Source of the DNA: Condylostoma magnum
Taxonomy: Eukaryota; Ciliophora; Heterotrichea; Heterotrichida; Condylostomatidae
NCBI GenBank assembly: GCA_920105805.1
Contig: CAKKTI010000132.1
Location: forward strand, 1-48,376
DNA length: 48,376 bases
Reading direction: 5' to 3'
Numbering within the stretch: the first letter of the stretch is position 1; the number at the start of each line of letters is the position of its first letter. Below, piece after piece: positions 1 to 13,456 of the stretch. Under the pieces are notes generated by a model that searched no databases, was not told where the DNA came from, and worked only from the letters and a program-made list of their open reading frames with translations. The position numbers and the translations under genes were made by a program.

Positions 1-3000
1 ATTAGAGAATCCTAAAATACCAAAGAATGTTTTTAGTTCTTCTGACTTTGGAAATTGCAAGTACTAAAATAGATTGATAGTTTATTTCATTTCAAATGAT
101 CTGAATATTATCCCTAAACTTGCGTTTTCTACTACACTACTTAGTATTTGTTATAATAAAATGAAAAAGTAAATGATATATTATAGTATGCTTCCTGCAA
201 TTTCTATATTCTCAGTTAAATCAGATTAGTAGGAAGGAATTTCTATACTTTGTTCATATTATGAAGTAGATATTCCTTATTTATTTGTTATTTTATTATC
301 TTCTTTAAGCTTAAAAGTAACTATTGGATCATCATTTGTGCTATTTTCTATTTCTACTTAAAGTATAGTACTCAAACTAAGTTATTCTTATTTATCATCA
401 GTAACTAGCTTGGTGTCAGTAAAAAAGTCAAAAGTAATCTCCAAATCTTATAAAATGTTATCAAGTTAAACCTTCTAATCGAATAGTAATTCAAACTTAT
501 ACTAATTCTCTTCATTCTTCATGAATTCAATCTTTAAGTTTGGCTTTTATTAACTAATACACTTTGTAGAATCACATTTTCACCCCTCTTCAACTTAACA
601 ATTCTCATCACAACCATCTCCGTTTATCATATTCCCATCATCACATTATTATGATCCTAAATTAATGTTATCCCCACAATACTCATCACAATTCTGATTG
701 ATGAGTTCCAAATGAGCTTGGATAATAAAATCTTAGGTTATCTTAAAATCAGAGCTATATCCTTAGAAATACTCACATTCTTTACATTAATTTTCTATTA
801 GAAAATAAGGTATAAAGCATTTTAAGCAAATAACATTGTTTTCATCTTAAATTTCACAGATCTCACAGTTTTAAGGGCATAGTTTACATTTTAATTCTTT
901 TTCGTCAAAATAATAACCTGGCTGACATTAGCATATATCATCTTTAAGCATAAAGGGTTCATTACATTCTATACAAGTAGTTTGGAATACTTTACATTTA
1001 GGATCAATTTTAACTGCAGGTATATTCTAGAGTACTTCAGTATTCCATAGATTATCAATTAAATTGGATGTAAGTACTTATATGCTAACGTTAAAGTCAT
1101 AATAGTATATCTAATTAATCGTTGCTTTTATAGATATAATATTTAAGTTGTTTTCTGCCTCTATTATTTAATGATTTTCGAATTTCGACTATACTAATAG
1201 ATTCTTAGCTAAATCTTAACTAATTTTAAGAGATTTATCGAATCAGAGACTAAAAGACATTATTTAGTTATAATTTCCATTATATCTTACTAATGGAACA
1301 GACATTACTCAATAGCACTTATCTTTATAATTATTAGTAATGCACAATGCATCTTATTCTACTCTACAATTACTATTACATCCATCATTATTATCATTAT
1401 TACCATCATCACATTCTTACTGACCTAAATTATAACCATCTCCACATATTTCAAAGCAACTGTCAATAAGTCTAGATAAAGGTTATTAGGGATCAAAAGG
1501 ACTCATTTATCCTCCAAATCCTATAAAATCATCACATTTATAGCAAAGGTTGAAATACAATACATAATCATCATCACATAATTAGCACTCAACTTAATCG
1601 TCTATCAATTCACATTCTAGACAACCCAACGGACATTGAGTACATCTTTCATCTTATACATATTACTGAAATTAGCAATGGCATTTTTCATTAATAAGTT
1701 CAAAAGTTGGAAAACATTATTAGCATATTCACGGATCTTGTGGACAGAGCTCACAATGTCCCATACAAGTATAACATAAGTAATCACTATTGTAGATTTC
1801 TTCTTCTTCACATACATCCAAGCACACATTTTAGCAGAATTTACACTTACCATCTCAGCAATCCTTTTCCATCGATTCTAAAATCTATGAAGAAGTACGA
1901 AATTATGAAAAGATGCGAAAGTCACTTAGCCATCCTTACATTTCCCCTATAACAACAATCCAATTTTTACCATAGAGATCTATTGCATTTAAATGCTAGT
2001 TTTAGTATTCATCATTAAGCCATAACTAATTCAAATAAGTTTACTCAATTGTATTAAACTATCGTTAAAATTATACAAACTAGTAAAAGTATCTTTCAAC
2101 ATTTATAAGACTTATAAGCTCCTTTTAAACTACAAATGCGATTTCAAATTATTAATCATCTTGAAATCAATTGCACTGTAAAACTAAACCTTCTTGAGAT
2201 TGAACAAAGACTATGTCTAATATAGTATTGAAAGGATCTTCGGAATCTTATATCTTAATAATTGATCCATCTCCATTCGGTCTAACCCACATTTAAAATG
2301 CAATAGAATTCAAGTTCTAATCAAATGTTAAGCTGTTATTATTAGCAAGTGTTAAATAGTCATCTCCATTAAAACTAAATCCTTTATCTTAACCACAGCC
2401 AGGATCAACTTATTCTACTTAATCACTGTCTCCTTTAACCAAGCTTAATTTATCATCACTTATAACTTGTGATTAACAGTTAAAATTAAAATCACTATTA
2501 TATAAAGGTTCAATAGCATCACAAGATAACTTGTTGCTGTTATTACTATTAAAGCTGCACATAGATAGTCTAAAGGTGCTTCCTTTAATCGTTACTTCGC
2601 AGTACCCAGACATCAGTGAAATATCTCCACAGTAATTGCAATAAGGGTGACATATACCACAATAATCCTCTGTAGGGCTTCAAGTAGTATCTTCGTATAA
2701 TTCAAACTTAGCTTCTCGTATACTATCGTATCAATTTGGAAAAAGGACCTCTTCCCACGTATAAGATTCAAATGACATAATTAGATGTTTTAGTCCAAAT
2801 GTTTGGTTATCATTAATAAAGTAAAAATCAAAGTCTAGATCCAGTACATTGACTGAGGAATTAAAGGTTTTAGATGGGCTTTTTCTCCTTGTATTTCTAT
2901 TAAGCTTTGTTATTAATTGTAAACTTAGTGATTTTTAGGAGAAATCAAAAATTAAATTAGTATACTACGTTATATCTCATTCGAAATCATAAGTAAGAAT

Positions 3001-3933
3001 TTCACTCTCCTATAATGTAACTACAATTTACTTAGTTGTCTTGAAAAAGATTCTAATTAGCTCAGCTCCGGTTGAGTTTTAAACAAACTTGATCTCTCAT
3101 TATTGTTTATAGGATTTATTGAAAGATAGCCCTATAAAAAGTATATTATTATGCTATTAGCTTAAATACTTATTGATATTCTAGCTTTAAAAGTCATTTA
3201 TTATAGTAATAAATTATTATTTGTAGTTGATTCTAGATTGATGGTAAAATAAGTTTTTTCGAATGCTTTCACTTATTTAGCAAGATTATAGATACTCAGA
3301 ATAACCTTATAAGTCTTTTACATAATCATACTTTATAAATCATAAATTCTAAATCCTTCCGTCATAATAGCTTGTTAATCCTCCTCCAATAAGTCCATAA
3401 TTTCCAATTTTCAGTAGATTTTAATCCTCAACTATACTGGATTAGGCCATCCATACAGTTTAGCTGTCAATTCCAGAAAATAAGTACAACTAAGAGTCAG
3501 TATAGCTTACACAGGCCATTACATTTACTCATTATCTTTTAATACCCTGTGAGTTTGACTCTAGAGTTAGGTCAATAGTGGTTGAATTAGGACTGTTTTG
3601 GTACTACAATTGGATTTTATCTTGACTAGAATTGGAGTGAATTGAAAGATAATCAGAGCCTATATCTTATTGATTATCTGTTATGGCGAAGACTTGTTAG
3701 AATTCTTCTGTGTATGATGAGAAAAACCAGAGAGATACTCCATAGTCAAACTAACCTTCATCAGCTACGTATAAACCTCTGTTATCTAATGTTGTCATAA
3801 GGGTTTAGCTGAATTCTATTCCTTAGTATTGACTCCCAGACTTATTGTTTGAGTTGAATGTATAGATCTCATCTGGCTTCCTTACTTTATATATTATTGC
3901 ATAGGTTTAAAGTACAAGTAGAATAAGGACCAT
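1..3933 (-). CDS. Large LamG / cysteine-rich membrane protein, 3' end outside window
   Basis: One open frame of 1311 codons without introns reaches the window edge when TAA/TAG are read as Gln and TGA as Trp. The start at 3933 opens a short hydrophobic signal peptide. Residues about 60-250 resemble a laminin-G/concanavalin-like domain (motif RQWVNVMACV, with W from TGA, then LYLFSG). Residues about 680-820 are rich in C-x-x-C pairs (CWDGKC, DPWICQQC). Two DUF4215-type repeats follow (CGDG...CDDGN...DGC), near residues 825 and 1095; the second ends VEEGWKC with TGA at the conserved Trp. A hydrophobic helix lies near residue 1250, close to the edge. This architecture is common in large ciliate surface proteins; a role in adhesion or sensing is inference. 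It is a paralogue in layout of the next gene. Confidence 0.85.
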
Positions 3934-5201
3934 TTATAAAAAATATTAAGTCTATCTAAACTTTCTTAACTACTCTTTTTTAATAAGAACTTCTTGTATT
4001 AAGATGAGCATGTTAGCCTATCAACTATAGACTCTTAAGCTTATCATACAATTAGTTTGTAAAATTCCCTTTTACACTGTCTATGATTTATGTTTGATTA
4101 TTATTGTAACAGAATTATGATTGGTTACATAATTCTACTTTCTCTCCTACACTAAGTCTTCTTCCTTTTACATTCCATTGCTACCTTAATCTATTTTATT
4201 AGTAATCAACTGATTAGTTTCTTTTCTTGTATTTTTGTTTTAATTCGTTGTAATAAAGAAAGGTTTGGACAAAGGGATTCGTTAATTTGAGTTATTTCTT
4301 TCTTTAATTGGATAAGTATCTTTTTAGGGTTATATTTGGACTTCTTTAGCGGTGGTTTTTACGATTTCTCGTTTTCTTAAATTACAATTACATTTTTATA
4401 GTGATTTCTAATTGCATACTAGACCTGTGATTTGAGCATGTACTTGTAAAATATACTTGAATTTAACCTAACAAGACTAAATTTATTGATTTAACTTTAA
4501 CCCATGATAATTTAACTGGGAAAATTTGAACTATTAAAAACTTCAAGCAATGTATGATAAATTTACTAAATTAGATTAATCAATTGCAATACAGGCAATT
4601 AATATTCATAAAAGGTATTCTTAGATATTGAGTAAAGTTAAGCTGGTATTCAAAAAGGCAAATTATTTTTCACCTTAATACAAGATCTATGAAGCTCATC
4701 AGATATCAACTTAAAAGAATTAAAGCTTATATAGTTGAATTTAAAGATAATAAAATTCTTTAAGCTAGTAAATGAAGAGTAAAAGATTGAAATTAAGTGA
4801 TAAAAGAATTATGGATTGTATCTGTCTTAATTAGTAATCTGGCTAGAAATGTAAGCTTATTAGTTAAATTAGAGATAAATGCTATGAGTAGCTATGGCTG
4901 AGATTTTACACAATAAAGTGGATTAACCTATTTTGAAGAAATGTACTAGGTAAATTTACATAGATGAGTTAATCAAACTATTGGTATTAAAAGGTTAATA
5001 TATTATTATAGGTTTTAACGTAATCAAAGCATTAACTATTAAATTATATATTTACCACTAAAACAGTCATTTAGAGATTATAAGTATATGAGCTACTAGC
5101 AAATATAAAGAAACGTTTAGCCTATCTAATCACTTCCTGTTTCGATTCTCGTAATATTACCTTGAGTAGTATCTTCTAAATTATTATCGAGAATAGCATT
5201 A
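3934..5201. other. Intergenic stretch between the two large surface-protein genes
   Basis: AT-rich sequence with no recognisable product. Long open readings exist on the plus strand only because TAA, TAG and TGA can all be sense codons here, so openness is not evidence. It should hold the 5' flank of the gene at 1-3933 and the 3' flank of the gene at 5202-9797. Confidence 0.5.
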
Positions 5202-8200
5202 TTATGCGGGGTCTTCATTCACTATAACAGCTGAAGTAGGAGGCTCATTCGATACAAAATCGTTATTAGCAGATTCGTTTAGTTCTTCTTTCTTTTAACA
5301 CTTTCTTTTCAATAACTACACAAATTTCATAATAGCATTCAAGTAAAATCCTAGAATCTAAAGTCCAACTACAGCAAAAAGTATTATCATTATAATATAG
5401 CAGATTACTTTTCGTTTATCATAATTTATAAAATCATATTAAAGGCTAAATATAAGAAAAATTGTGAGAAGTAAGCCTGATTCACTAATTAAATTAAGTT
5501 TATTTCCTAAATTTTTCTAATCAAAAGGTTGAAATATTCCCAAGTATATAATACTCATCATTTGGGCTGCTAATAGTACTTTTAGTTATAATTATGGATC
5601 ATATTGTAGAATTACTAGAGCATAGGCGATTATTATCTTTTTTATTGTATTAATCAATGTCAACCCAGTTCTTGCTTTAGCTCTAGTCTATTAATTATCA
5701 TAAAACTCTCCAAATATCTTTTTATACTCTTCTTCTTGTAACTTGTCTCTCTTAACTAGTAAAACTCTTACAATGATGACTATAGTAAACAAAATAAAGA
5801 TAGCTATGAATAAAGCTAAGGTTACATAAGACAAAATAGTTCAATATCCGTAAAACGTTAAATCTCTGAATTATAGAAAGACAGATAATGAAATAGGAAG
5901 GCAAACTGTAATTGAAATTCGAATAAAAGCTTAGTAGTTGAAAATATAGTAAATTTTCCCAATGAATCTGTTATCCTTGCATTTCTTTATACATAAGCTT
6001 AGAAGGAATCCGATTAGTATTGCTATATATATCATTATAAACCTTCATGAGTTCAATATAATGTTAGTACTTACTTCTTCTATTTAGAATTTGCCCTCAA
6101 TAAAATTTGACTCTAAAAATTGAAGATAATCTGTAGCAAAATCAGGTATAAATTCAAAGTTAGCAAATTCCCATGATCTTAAAAAGTTTGTTAATTCATC
6201 TGAGTACTACACATTGATGAAAAGTAAGGCATATGCGTATTACATGGCTTCTACACTTTTCCATAATGCTTCTATTTGTACATTAGCTCCAAACAGTGAT
6301 ATGAGTCATGATAAACTTATAGAGGCTCCTGTAGTGGCCTGTGTAGATTATGAGGCGTCCTTTACTTATTAGGCACTTTGTGGTAGGAACTCATCAAGTA
6401 TTGTTGCTTCTAGCTCAGAAGGACCCTCAAAGCCATATTCATTTTGCAATTTTGCGTTAAATACCACTTTCAAGACAGTATTGCGTAGTATAGAAGTTGA
6501 CGGAGTCACAATTAGTCTAATCCTAGATGTTCATTCAGTTTCATATTACCAGCTAACTTCATAAATAGCATTTTGTATTTCCACTGTTGTTTCTGCTTTG
6601 AAATTCTGAGCTACATAAACTTAAGAGCTCCATTTTATCTGTAGTTAGAACTAGTTTTAGCCTAATCCAATATATTCTAATTCAGCTGTTAATTTCTCGT
6701 TAGAGCATCCAGTTTCATTGCATAAAAATCCTTTTTCCTTTTTGCATAAGGAATTACATCCATCTTCATTAATTTTATTCCCATCATCACACTCGTGTTG
6801 TCCTAGATTTATTCCGTCTCCGCATATTTCAGTACATTAATTAGCTAGAGTGTTCTATATATTAGAACTTAAATCAGATAGCTTAATAATTCAATTTTCT
6901 CCAAAGCCTTCGATTTAATCACAGCTATAGCATTAATCATCGAGCAAAATTAACCCATCTTCACATCTTTAGCATTCAATATCACTAGATACAAGGCTGC
7001 ATTACATACAGCCATCTCAGCATTTCTTGCAATCCTATTCTTCATCTATGTAAAACCCTATTGGGCATTAGCATGTATTATTTTAGGATAAATAGTTTTC
7101 TTTACATAGAATACACTTATAATCCTCTGTAATTATCGCATTTCCTATACATTCACATTTGTTGTTTATTAATGTATAGTCAAATACACATTTTTAGCAG
7201 TGATTATCGTAAATTTCGCATTTCGAATCAAATTTGAGATAAGTTACGAATTTAGTTGAATTATCATCACTTTCTTCAGGAGTGTAATCAAAGTGAACTT
7301 GAACTTCTACGAAATCTACACTTATTTGATCAATTTGGAACAGTACCTAGAACTCCAAGCTATCCTTATTATAATCAATCTTTAAGTCAGTGATTTAGCT
7401 ATTCTCCGGCAATAATTATACATAATCATGTTTATTAGGATCTATATATGAAGAGATTACAATAGAAATCATAAAGTAATCATCAGCTATTCCCTTATAT
7501 TATACATTAGGCTACTCGTATTCTTCTGTAAAGCAAATTGTTTTATTAAATAGTTCATTTTAGCACTATATACCTTGTTCAATGGCACACATAGAGCTGC
7601 ATCCGTCTCCATCTAAACTGTTTCCGTCATCACATTCGTATTAGCCCATATGAATTCCATCTCCGCATATTTCAGTGCATTCATTTACAGCTTGCTATTA
7701 AATTGATTCAGGAACTTAATCAAACTCTATCTCATAGTCCTCTGAGAATCCTTAAATAATGCTACAATGATACTCGAAGCATAAATCTGGTGTGAGATTA
7801 CAGTACATACATTTATCTTACTGTTCTTCACATACTGGTTAGCATTCAGAATCCTGGCAATTAAGGCAATCAAAGCAGTTACTTTCAGGAATAGGTATAT
7901 CAATCAGTTCTCCATTGCTTAGGTAAATCAGATTATATAGGAAACTATTTTGGCTTGTACCCTTGTTAATAAAGCTATGAATAACTTGATAGTTGTAGTC
8001 TATATCTAATTAAACTTCTTATTGTAAAATATAATCATCATTTACCTATAATTCTAACGTTCTTTAAGTCAATTTATAAGCTAAATTTACAAAATACCAT
8101 TTCTGTATATCATTGTTTTCTTTGTAAACATACGTTTAACTAGGATAATCTTACTAAACAACTTGTATTGTTATTGAGGAGTTAACAAGTAATTCAAGTA

Positions 8201-9797
8201 TAACTTGGCTGCCTTGAGTGATCTTAAAGCTAAAGTTTTTGCTAAAGTCAAAAATAGTAAATTACAAGTGAAAATCATAGGGTAGTATTGGGGATATATT
8301 ATCTGCATTGACAATATCTACTTGCTAATCTTGACTTAGTACAACACCAAAATTTTGTACAATTTCCGCTATTTCACCACTCACTTTTGGATAATATTGA
8401 CTAGCAACAAAATTCCCATGGAATTCAAATCCTAAATCAAACCGGTCACCTTGACAAATATCATTACTATTTACTTGTTTTCACCATGGGCAAGCAATCA
8501 AACATGATCTGGTCTCCTCATCATAAGTAAAGCCTGTATTACAGCTTAAGCAATTTGTATGAAGAGGACCATCACAACTTTCACACCTTTCACTGCAAGG
8601 TAAACACTGGCCGAACTATACAAGATATCCAGTATTGCATGTAAATCAGTCGAAATCTGGTGATAAGACTCCATTAATGACTTATTTCTTTGTGAATTAG
8701 TTTAATCGATCCTAAATTTGTTATGCAGTAGGTATATGATCATAAGCAATTACATCAGTCTATTCTGAATAAAACGATGAATCTAAAAATATCACCTCTT
8801 CAGATGCTCAGGGAGGTTGAAATTAATATTCTACAATTTAATATGTCTCACTATCATTCTAGATAAGAAAATAAAAGGTATCCACTTTCTTCCACCCAAA
8901 TCCAAACAAAACTCAATCTTCATATCCAAAGTTGGAGGATATATAATCATGATGGTAATAAGAGTCCCAACGGTAATAATCATTACCTACTTCAATGTCT
9001 AGAAAATCTGATTGTTATCTTCAGTCAAAATAGTAATATGATCATTCATATCTTTAATAATATCCCGTAATGAAGAATTCTTCCTCAAAGTTATAGTTAC
9101 AGAAATTTGAAAAAGGATAATTATGATAATAATATACATGCTATAATGTATAGTCATTTGATAGAAATTATTTTGAATGCAATGGAATATAAGATCCACA
9201 TCTTGGTGAGTAACTTGGCATAGTGAGTTTGCTACAATCGAGTCTAGTATCATAAAAGTTTTAAGCTTCTTAAGAAGAGCTAAAAAACACTCCATCTTAT
9301 ATACTTAAGTCGACTATTCAACCTACAAATTAAGGTGCAATCTAAAGCTGACAATCAAAATAGGTTTTAATATTTGAATGTAAGTCCATTTCTATGGATT
9401 TATTCCCTAAATATAGTTTAACTTTTTTCTTATTGATTGACAATGCACAATATAATCATTCCTTCTAGTACACTTGTTACATATAAATCGTACTAATTGT
9501 CTATTAATGTTCAAATTATCCTAAGGCTATTACTCCATCAATAATTTGTAAGCTTATTTCACTATCTGAATAGAAGATCGAAATTACTCTATGCTAATTT
9601 CATCAAGTGTTTTACATAAAGAAACCCGTAATGGTTATTTCATCCTTTGGAACATCTCCCTTAAAGAACGAGAGATCTAAGTCAATTATAATATATTGGT
9701 AGTCCCAATCGTTGCGGAAATATAAGTGACTGTAAGGCCCAATAATAGTTAATTCTCTATGAGCTTGTGCAAGCACCAGAAATAGAACAGAAAGCAT
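5202..9797 (-). CDS. Large LamG / furin-like / DUF4215 multi-pass membrane protein
   Basis: A single intronless frame of 1532 codons. It starts with a signal peptide (MLSVLFLVLAQAHR), then a LamG-like region (KEWLYCALS, LYLGNK) with many Trp encoded by TGA (NTWWNQ, VGWIVDL, YEDWVLFGFGW). A furin/growth-factor-receptor-like Cys cluster (CLPCSERCESCDG) lies near residues 375-445. DUF4215 repeats (CGDGI...CDDGN) lie near residues 705 and 990, with a further Cys cluster between (CKKCWDGCMQC). From about residue 1240 there are some seven membrane helices, then a charged tail. The chosen stop is the tandem TAA-TAA at 5202; the first TGA in frame is at 5130 and would add 24 residues that look non-coding. 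Likely a plasma-membrane receptor or adhesion protein; the ligand is unknown. Confidence 0.85.
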
Positions 9798-12396
9798 ATT
9801 TTTATTAAAGCTGTACTTTTAAAGTATTAAATGTAAGCAAGCATTGGCAGCTAATTATTGCATAGGAAGTAATAGCAATAGATATTGATTATTTTATCTA
9901 TTAATTTAGATGATTTCTTACATTTGTTATTTATACTAATAACTAAAGGTAAAATTACTGTATGAGCAAGACACTGCAGATGAATATTGCAAGAATATAG
10001 GAAACGCGAAGACAGATTTTAAAAATAATTCTTAAAGTAATCAAAATAAGAGTACTTTACTATACCAAAACATTCTAAAAATGAAGTCAAGCCATCTTTA
10101 TGCAAGAAAATCGAGATAATAAATTGGTCTATATACATTATTTATATAATTATTGTTAGGGTTACAGAAAAAATTATTGATGAGATTAAAGGATATTAAA
10201 AGCTCTAGCAATTCTCATACTAGGAGTAAATCTTTAATAAAATTCTTTAAAATGTATCGAATGTTAAACTAATAATCAAACTTAATTTCACTTTAAAACT
10301 ACTTTAATAGGAAAATATCAAGCTTAATAGACTATCCATGCAAACTTTAAACAAATCTAAGGAAATGCATATAGTTTTAAAGGGCATCTGTTTCTTTTTA
10401 ATAGTAAGTGTAGCATAGAAACAACTATAGAGAGAGAGGATAATTATTAAAGCTTAATCTACTCTTACAATATAATATTTCAAGCAAAATGAATTGCCCA
10501 AAATAATCCAAGGAATAAGATGATAAGATAAATGATCAATTTCACTTATTAGTTCTAAATTGATAGCTTATCATGCATTTTCTTTAAGTTTGTAGCTGCA
10601 TTTGGGGTGTTAAATAATTTAATAAGCCCACATCAATCCAATAAATAAATTACTATCTAAAGGGGAAATAACTACAGATATGGCATCTTCTTATATCAAG
10701 TAATGAAATATATTAAATTGAATTGATAGCAGATTTACTAACAGTACTTTACTTTTTATTTTCATTATAGATTTAGAAAGCCTTAACATTTAGAAGAATA
10801 GAATGATTTACTAGATCAGATTCTCAGTAATAGTTAATAATTAAGCTACTAAACTATAAAGAACTAGTCTATAAATTAATAGGACTAGGAAAAATAACAA
10901 TAGTTAGCAGCATAGAATATATCATAAATTTCCCTATCTATCTTAACCAATTTAAATCTTTGAATTTAGTAAGAATGTATTCGATAGTCACAGTAAAAAC
11001 AAAGTGACTGAACCTCTTACGAACTGGTACACATAAAATGCTAAAAAGATAATTGATAATTTAAGTATAGAATATGATTATATCTTATGATAACTACTTT
11101 TATATAATAAACTAATTACTAAATATCTAATAGGTTTGATAATACTTGTGAATCTGATATAGCTCTTAGAATTATTTTAAGCTTGTATATGAAATTGAAT
11201 ATAAATAATAGTGTAGAGAAAATAATAGGGGTTCATTTTTCAAAGATATTATCAACAGTCATATAATTTATAGCACCTAAATAAAACTTACTAGGAACAG
11301 ATGAATGCTATAAACTGAAAAATAGGATAATATCAAAGGATTACTCATAGACACTACAAAAGCTATATTTGTAAAATAATAAGCAAGTAATTAAGTTAGT
11401 ATTCATAAACACGCTATTCAATCGATATTATTTTCAATAGTTGATTGCTTAATGGAATTATTAGTATAACTTTAATAGCTTCCAGTAAATCAGCTCCTAG
11501 TTAACAAAAAGCTTTAATGTTATCAACTTCATTCCAACAGGAATTTACAAAAATCTATTAACTAAAGGATCGTTAAATAATGATATCAGATAATAGGATA
11601 TTATGGCATAGAGGGTATAATATCCTAGGGTTAAAAATAAGGCAATTCAAATAGTTCTTTCTACTCAAATTATAAAGTCCAATAGGAATATCAGTGATAG
11701 GGCAAAATATTACAATAAAGAATTAAAAGCATACTCATCAAGAAAATCATTTCATCAAAATTATACAAGGAAAGTTAAACGGAAGATAGGATGATAACTA
11801 ACACTACTTGTATTAAGCTAAAAATAGAGCAGAGCTTAATAAAATTCATCTTGAACTTATTCCTAAAGGCAAGTCAAATATAATTTATTATAAAAAGTAT
11901 AGCTAGTTATGTTGAATAAAGCTCATTTTAGTCCACAAAGAATATATTGCTAGAAAAAGTTATTATTAATGATGAATAAAACAAGTGAAGCTTTATATAC
12001 TATGGCAAATACTCTTCCAAAATTAAGCTTTATTAGCTTTTAAATGCTTAATGTCTACCAACTGTGAAAATTTCTTAGTAATATCGTAGCTAAGGCTAAA
12101 TACACTAAAAATGATACTACTATTATGCTTTATATCAATCCACTAGTTAGTACTAGTATTGGAATGTAAAGGTATCCAAATAAAGTAAACCCTTAGAAAA
12201 TAATCAAAATTAGTTAGTTGATTACTAGTTTCCAATTAGAGGGATTTCCATGTTTAGTATAGTTTTAATTATTATTTAGGAAGAGTAGCTGATACGAAAT
12301 TAGATTTTAATTGATAATGTATAGTATTATTATTCAAAATAACTACAGAAACATAATCATACTTATCAAAAATGTAGTATGTATGATAGTTTAACA
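9798..12396. other. 2.6 kb with no supported gene
   Basis: AT-rich DNA with no strand bias typical of the genes around it. Several frames stay open on the plus strand (for example around 11.4-12.4 kb), but with every stop codon potentially sense this is expected by chance. I recognise no domain, RNA gene or transposase. It may hold decayed sequence. Confidence 0.4.
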
Positions 12397-13250
12397 TTAA
12401 TCAATACGTGCCTTTAAGTTAGATATAGGCGTATAATGCATTTTTTAGTCTTCAATTAATGTTTCATTAGTTCCTTCTTTATTTTAGCTTGGCTCATTGT
12501 CAGGGTCTTTATAGCAATCAGGAGTATTCTCAATACAATGATCATTTATTTGAACTATAACACTTTTATAAATTAACGACTTATTATATTTATCCAACTT
12601 CACTTAGTCCTCATAATTCATAACAATTTATTCATCCTAGTACTCAACTTACTAATCAAATACCAATTCACCTTATTTATCTCAATTCTTAACTTCACCC
12701 CCTTTTAAACCTATTATCTCAAAGGGAACTTCTTACATTACTTAAAGCAGTCATGGGCTCTCCAATATACTAGCGTTCACCTTATTATAATCAATTGCTT
12801 ACTAAAACTCACTACTTGAGCTTTTTAACTCAGATTCTTTAATTCAATTTTGGCCTAAGTCTCTATATTTCTTATTCTCTACTCCTTCAGCTTTGTCTAC
12901 CATATCCTTCTACATTCTGCGTACAACTATTAATCTATAACAAATTATTCACTTGTTTGTTGTTTTAATATAATTAGATCATCTTGTATTATGCCCTTTA
13001 TATTAATTTATGTGGCGATTTACTTGCATGCTTAACACATAGATTATAAAGCAAAATTGAAGTTTTCTGTAAGCTTTTATTATTTGACAAATATTTAGGA
13101 TATAGTCAACGGCTTTAAGTCTTGTGTCAATGCATTTATATTTGGCAAGGTATTAGCTTTTAACTCTTCTATAACTTATTCAAAGGAGATAGGATTGGCT
13201 TTTTCTAGTAAGTGAGAACTTCTCCTAGGACTCCTGTAGTTTAATAACAT
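12397..13250 (-). CDS. Helical, acidic protein of unknown function
   Basis: I do not recognise this protein. The reading begins MLLNYRSPRRSSHLLEKA, is mostly helical with high charge, and has a well-formed C-terminal half with Trp from TGA in QNWIKES, SPWLLQ and KNWDKQ. The two halves lie in different frames and are joined if a 17-base GT...AG intron at 12897-12913 is removed, giving 278 residues to the TAA at 12397; the next TGA is at 12334. The N-terminal frame stays protein-like upstream of this ATG. A second 17-base GT...AG segment near 13.36 kb would join it to the WD40 gene upstream, so it could be the C-terminal extension of that gene rather than a separate gene. Coding status is fairly sure; gene limits are not. 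Confidence 0.5.
12897..12913 (-). other. Candidate 17-base intron
   Basis: On the minus strand the segment begins GTAGAA and ends GGTAG. Its removal connects a charged helical frame upstream to the clearly coding acidic frame downstream without loss of sense. The length is close to the very short introns known in heterotrich ciliates. A 32-base alternative with the same 3' region also restores the frame, so the exact borders are uncertain. Confidence 0.35.
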
Positions 13251-13456
13251 ATTATGACTGATACATAATTCCAGCTTTATTTTTCTGTTTAAGTCTCCAT
13301 CATCTCTATATAAAAATGATTGCTAATGGCCTTACTTTATACCATACTAGAGTATAAAGAGGTCTCATAACCAGCGCTAATTTCAGAGTGTTAGTATTTA
13401 ATATAATACTACAGCTGATATTTTAAAAGTAATTAATTAAATCTAAGACTACTAAA

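Noticed and set aside
9798-12396. Plus-strand open frames as a gene or transposon ORF
   Set aside because: Openness is uninformative in this code, several frames are equally plausible, and no motif is recognisable.
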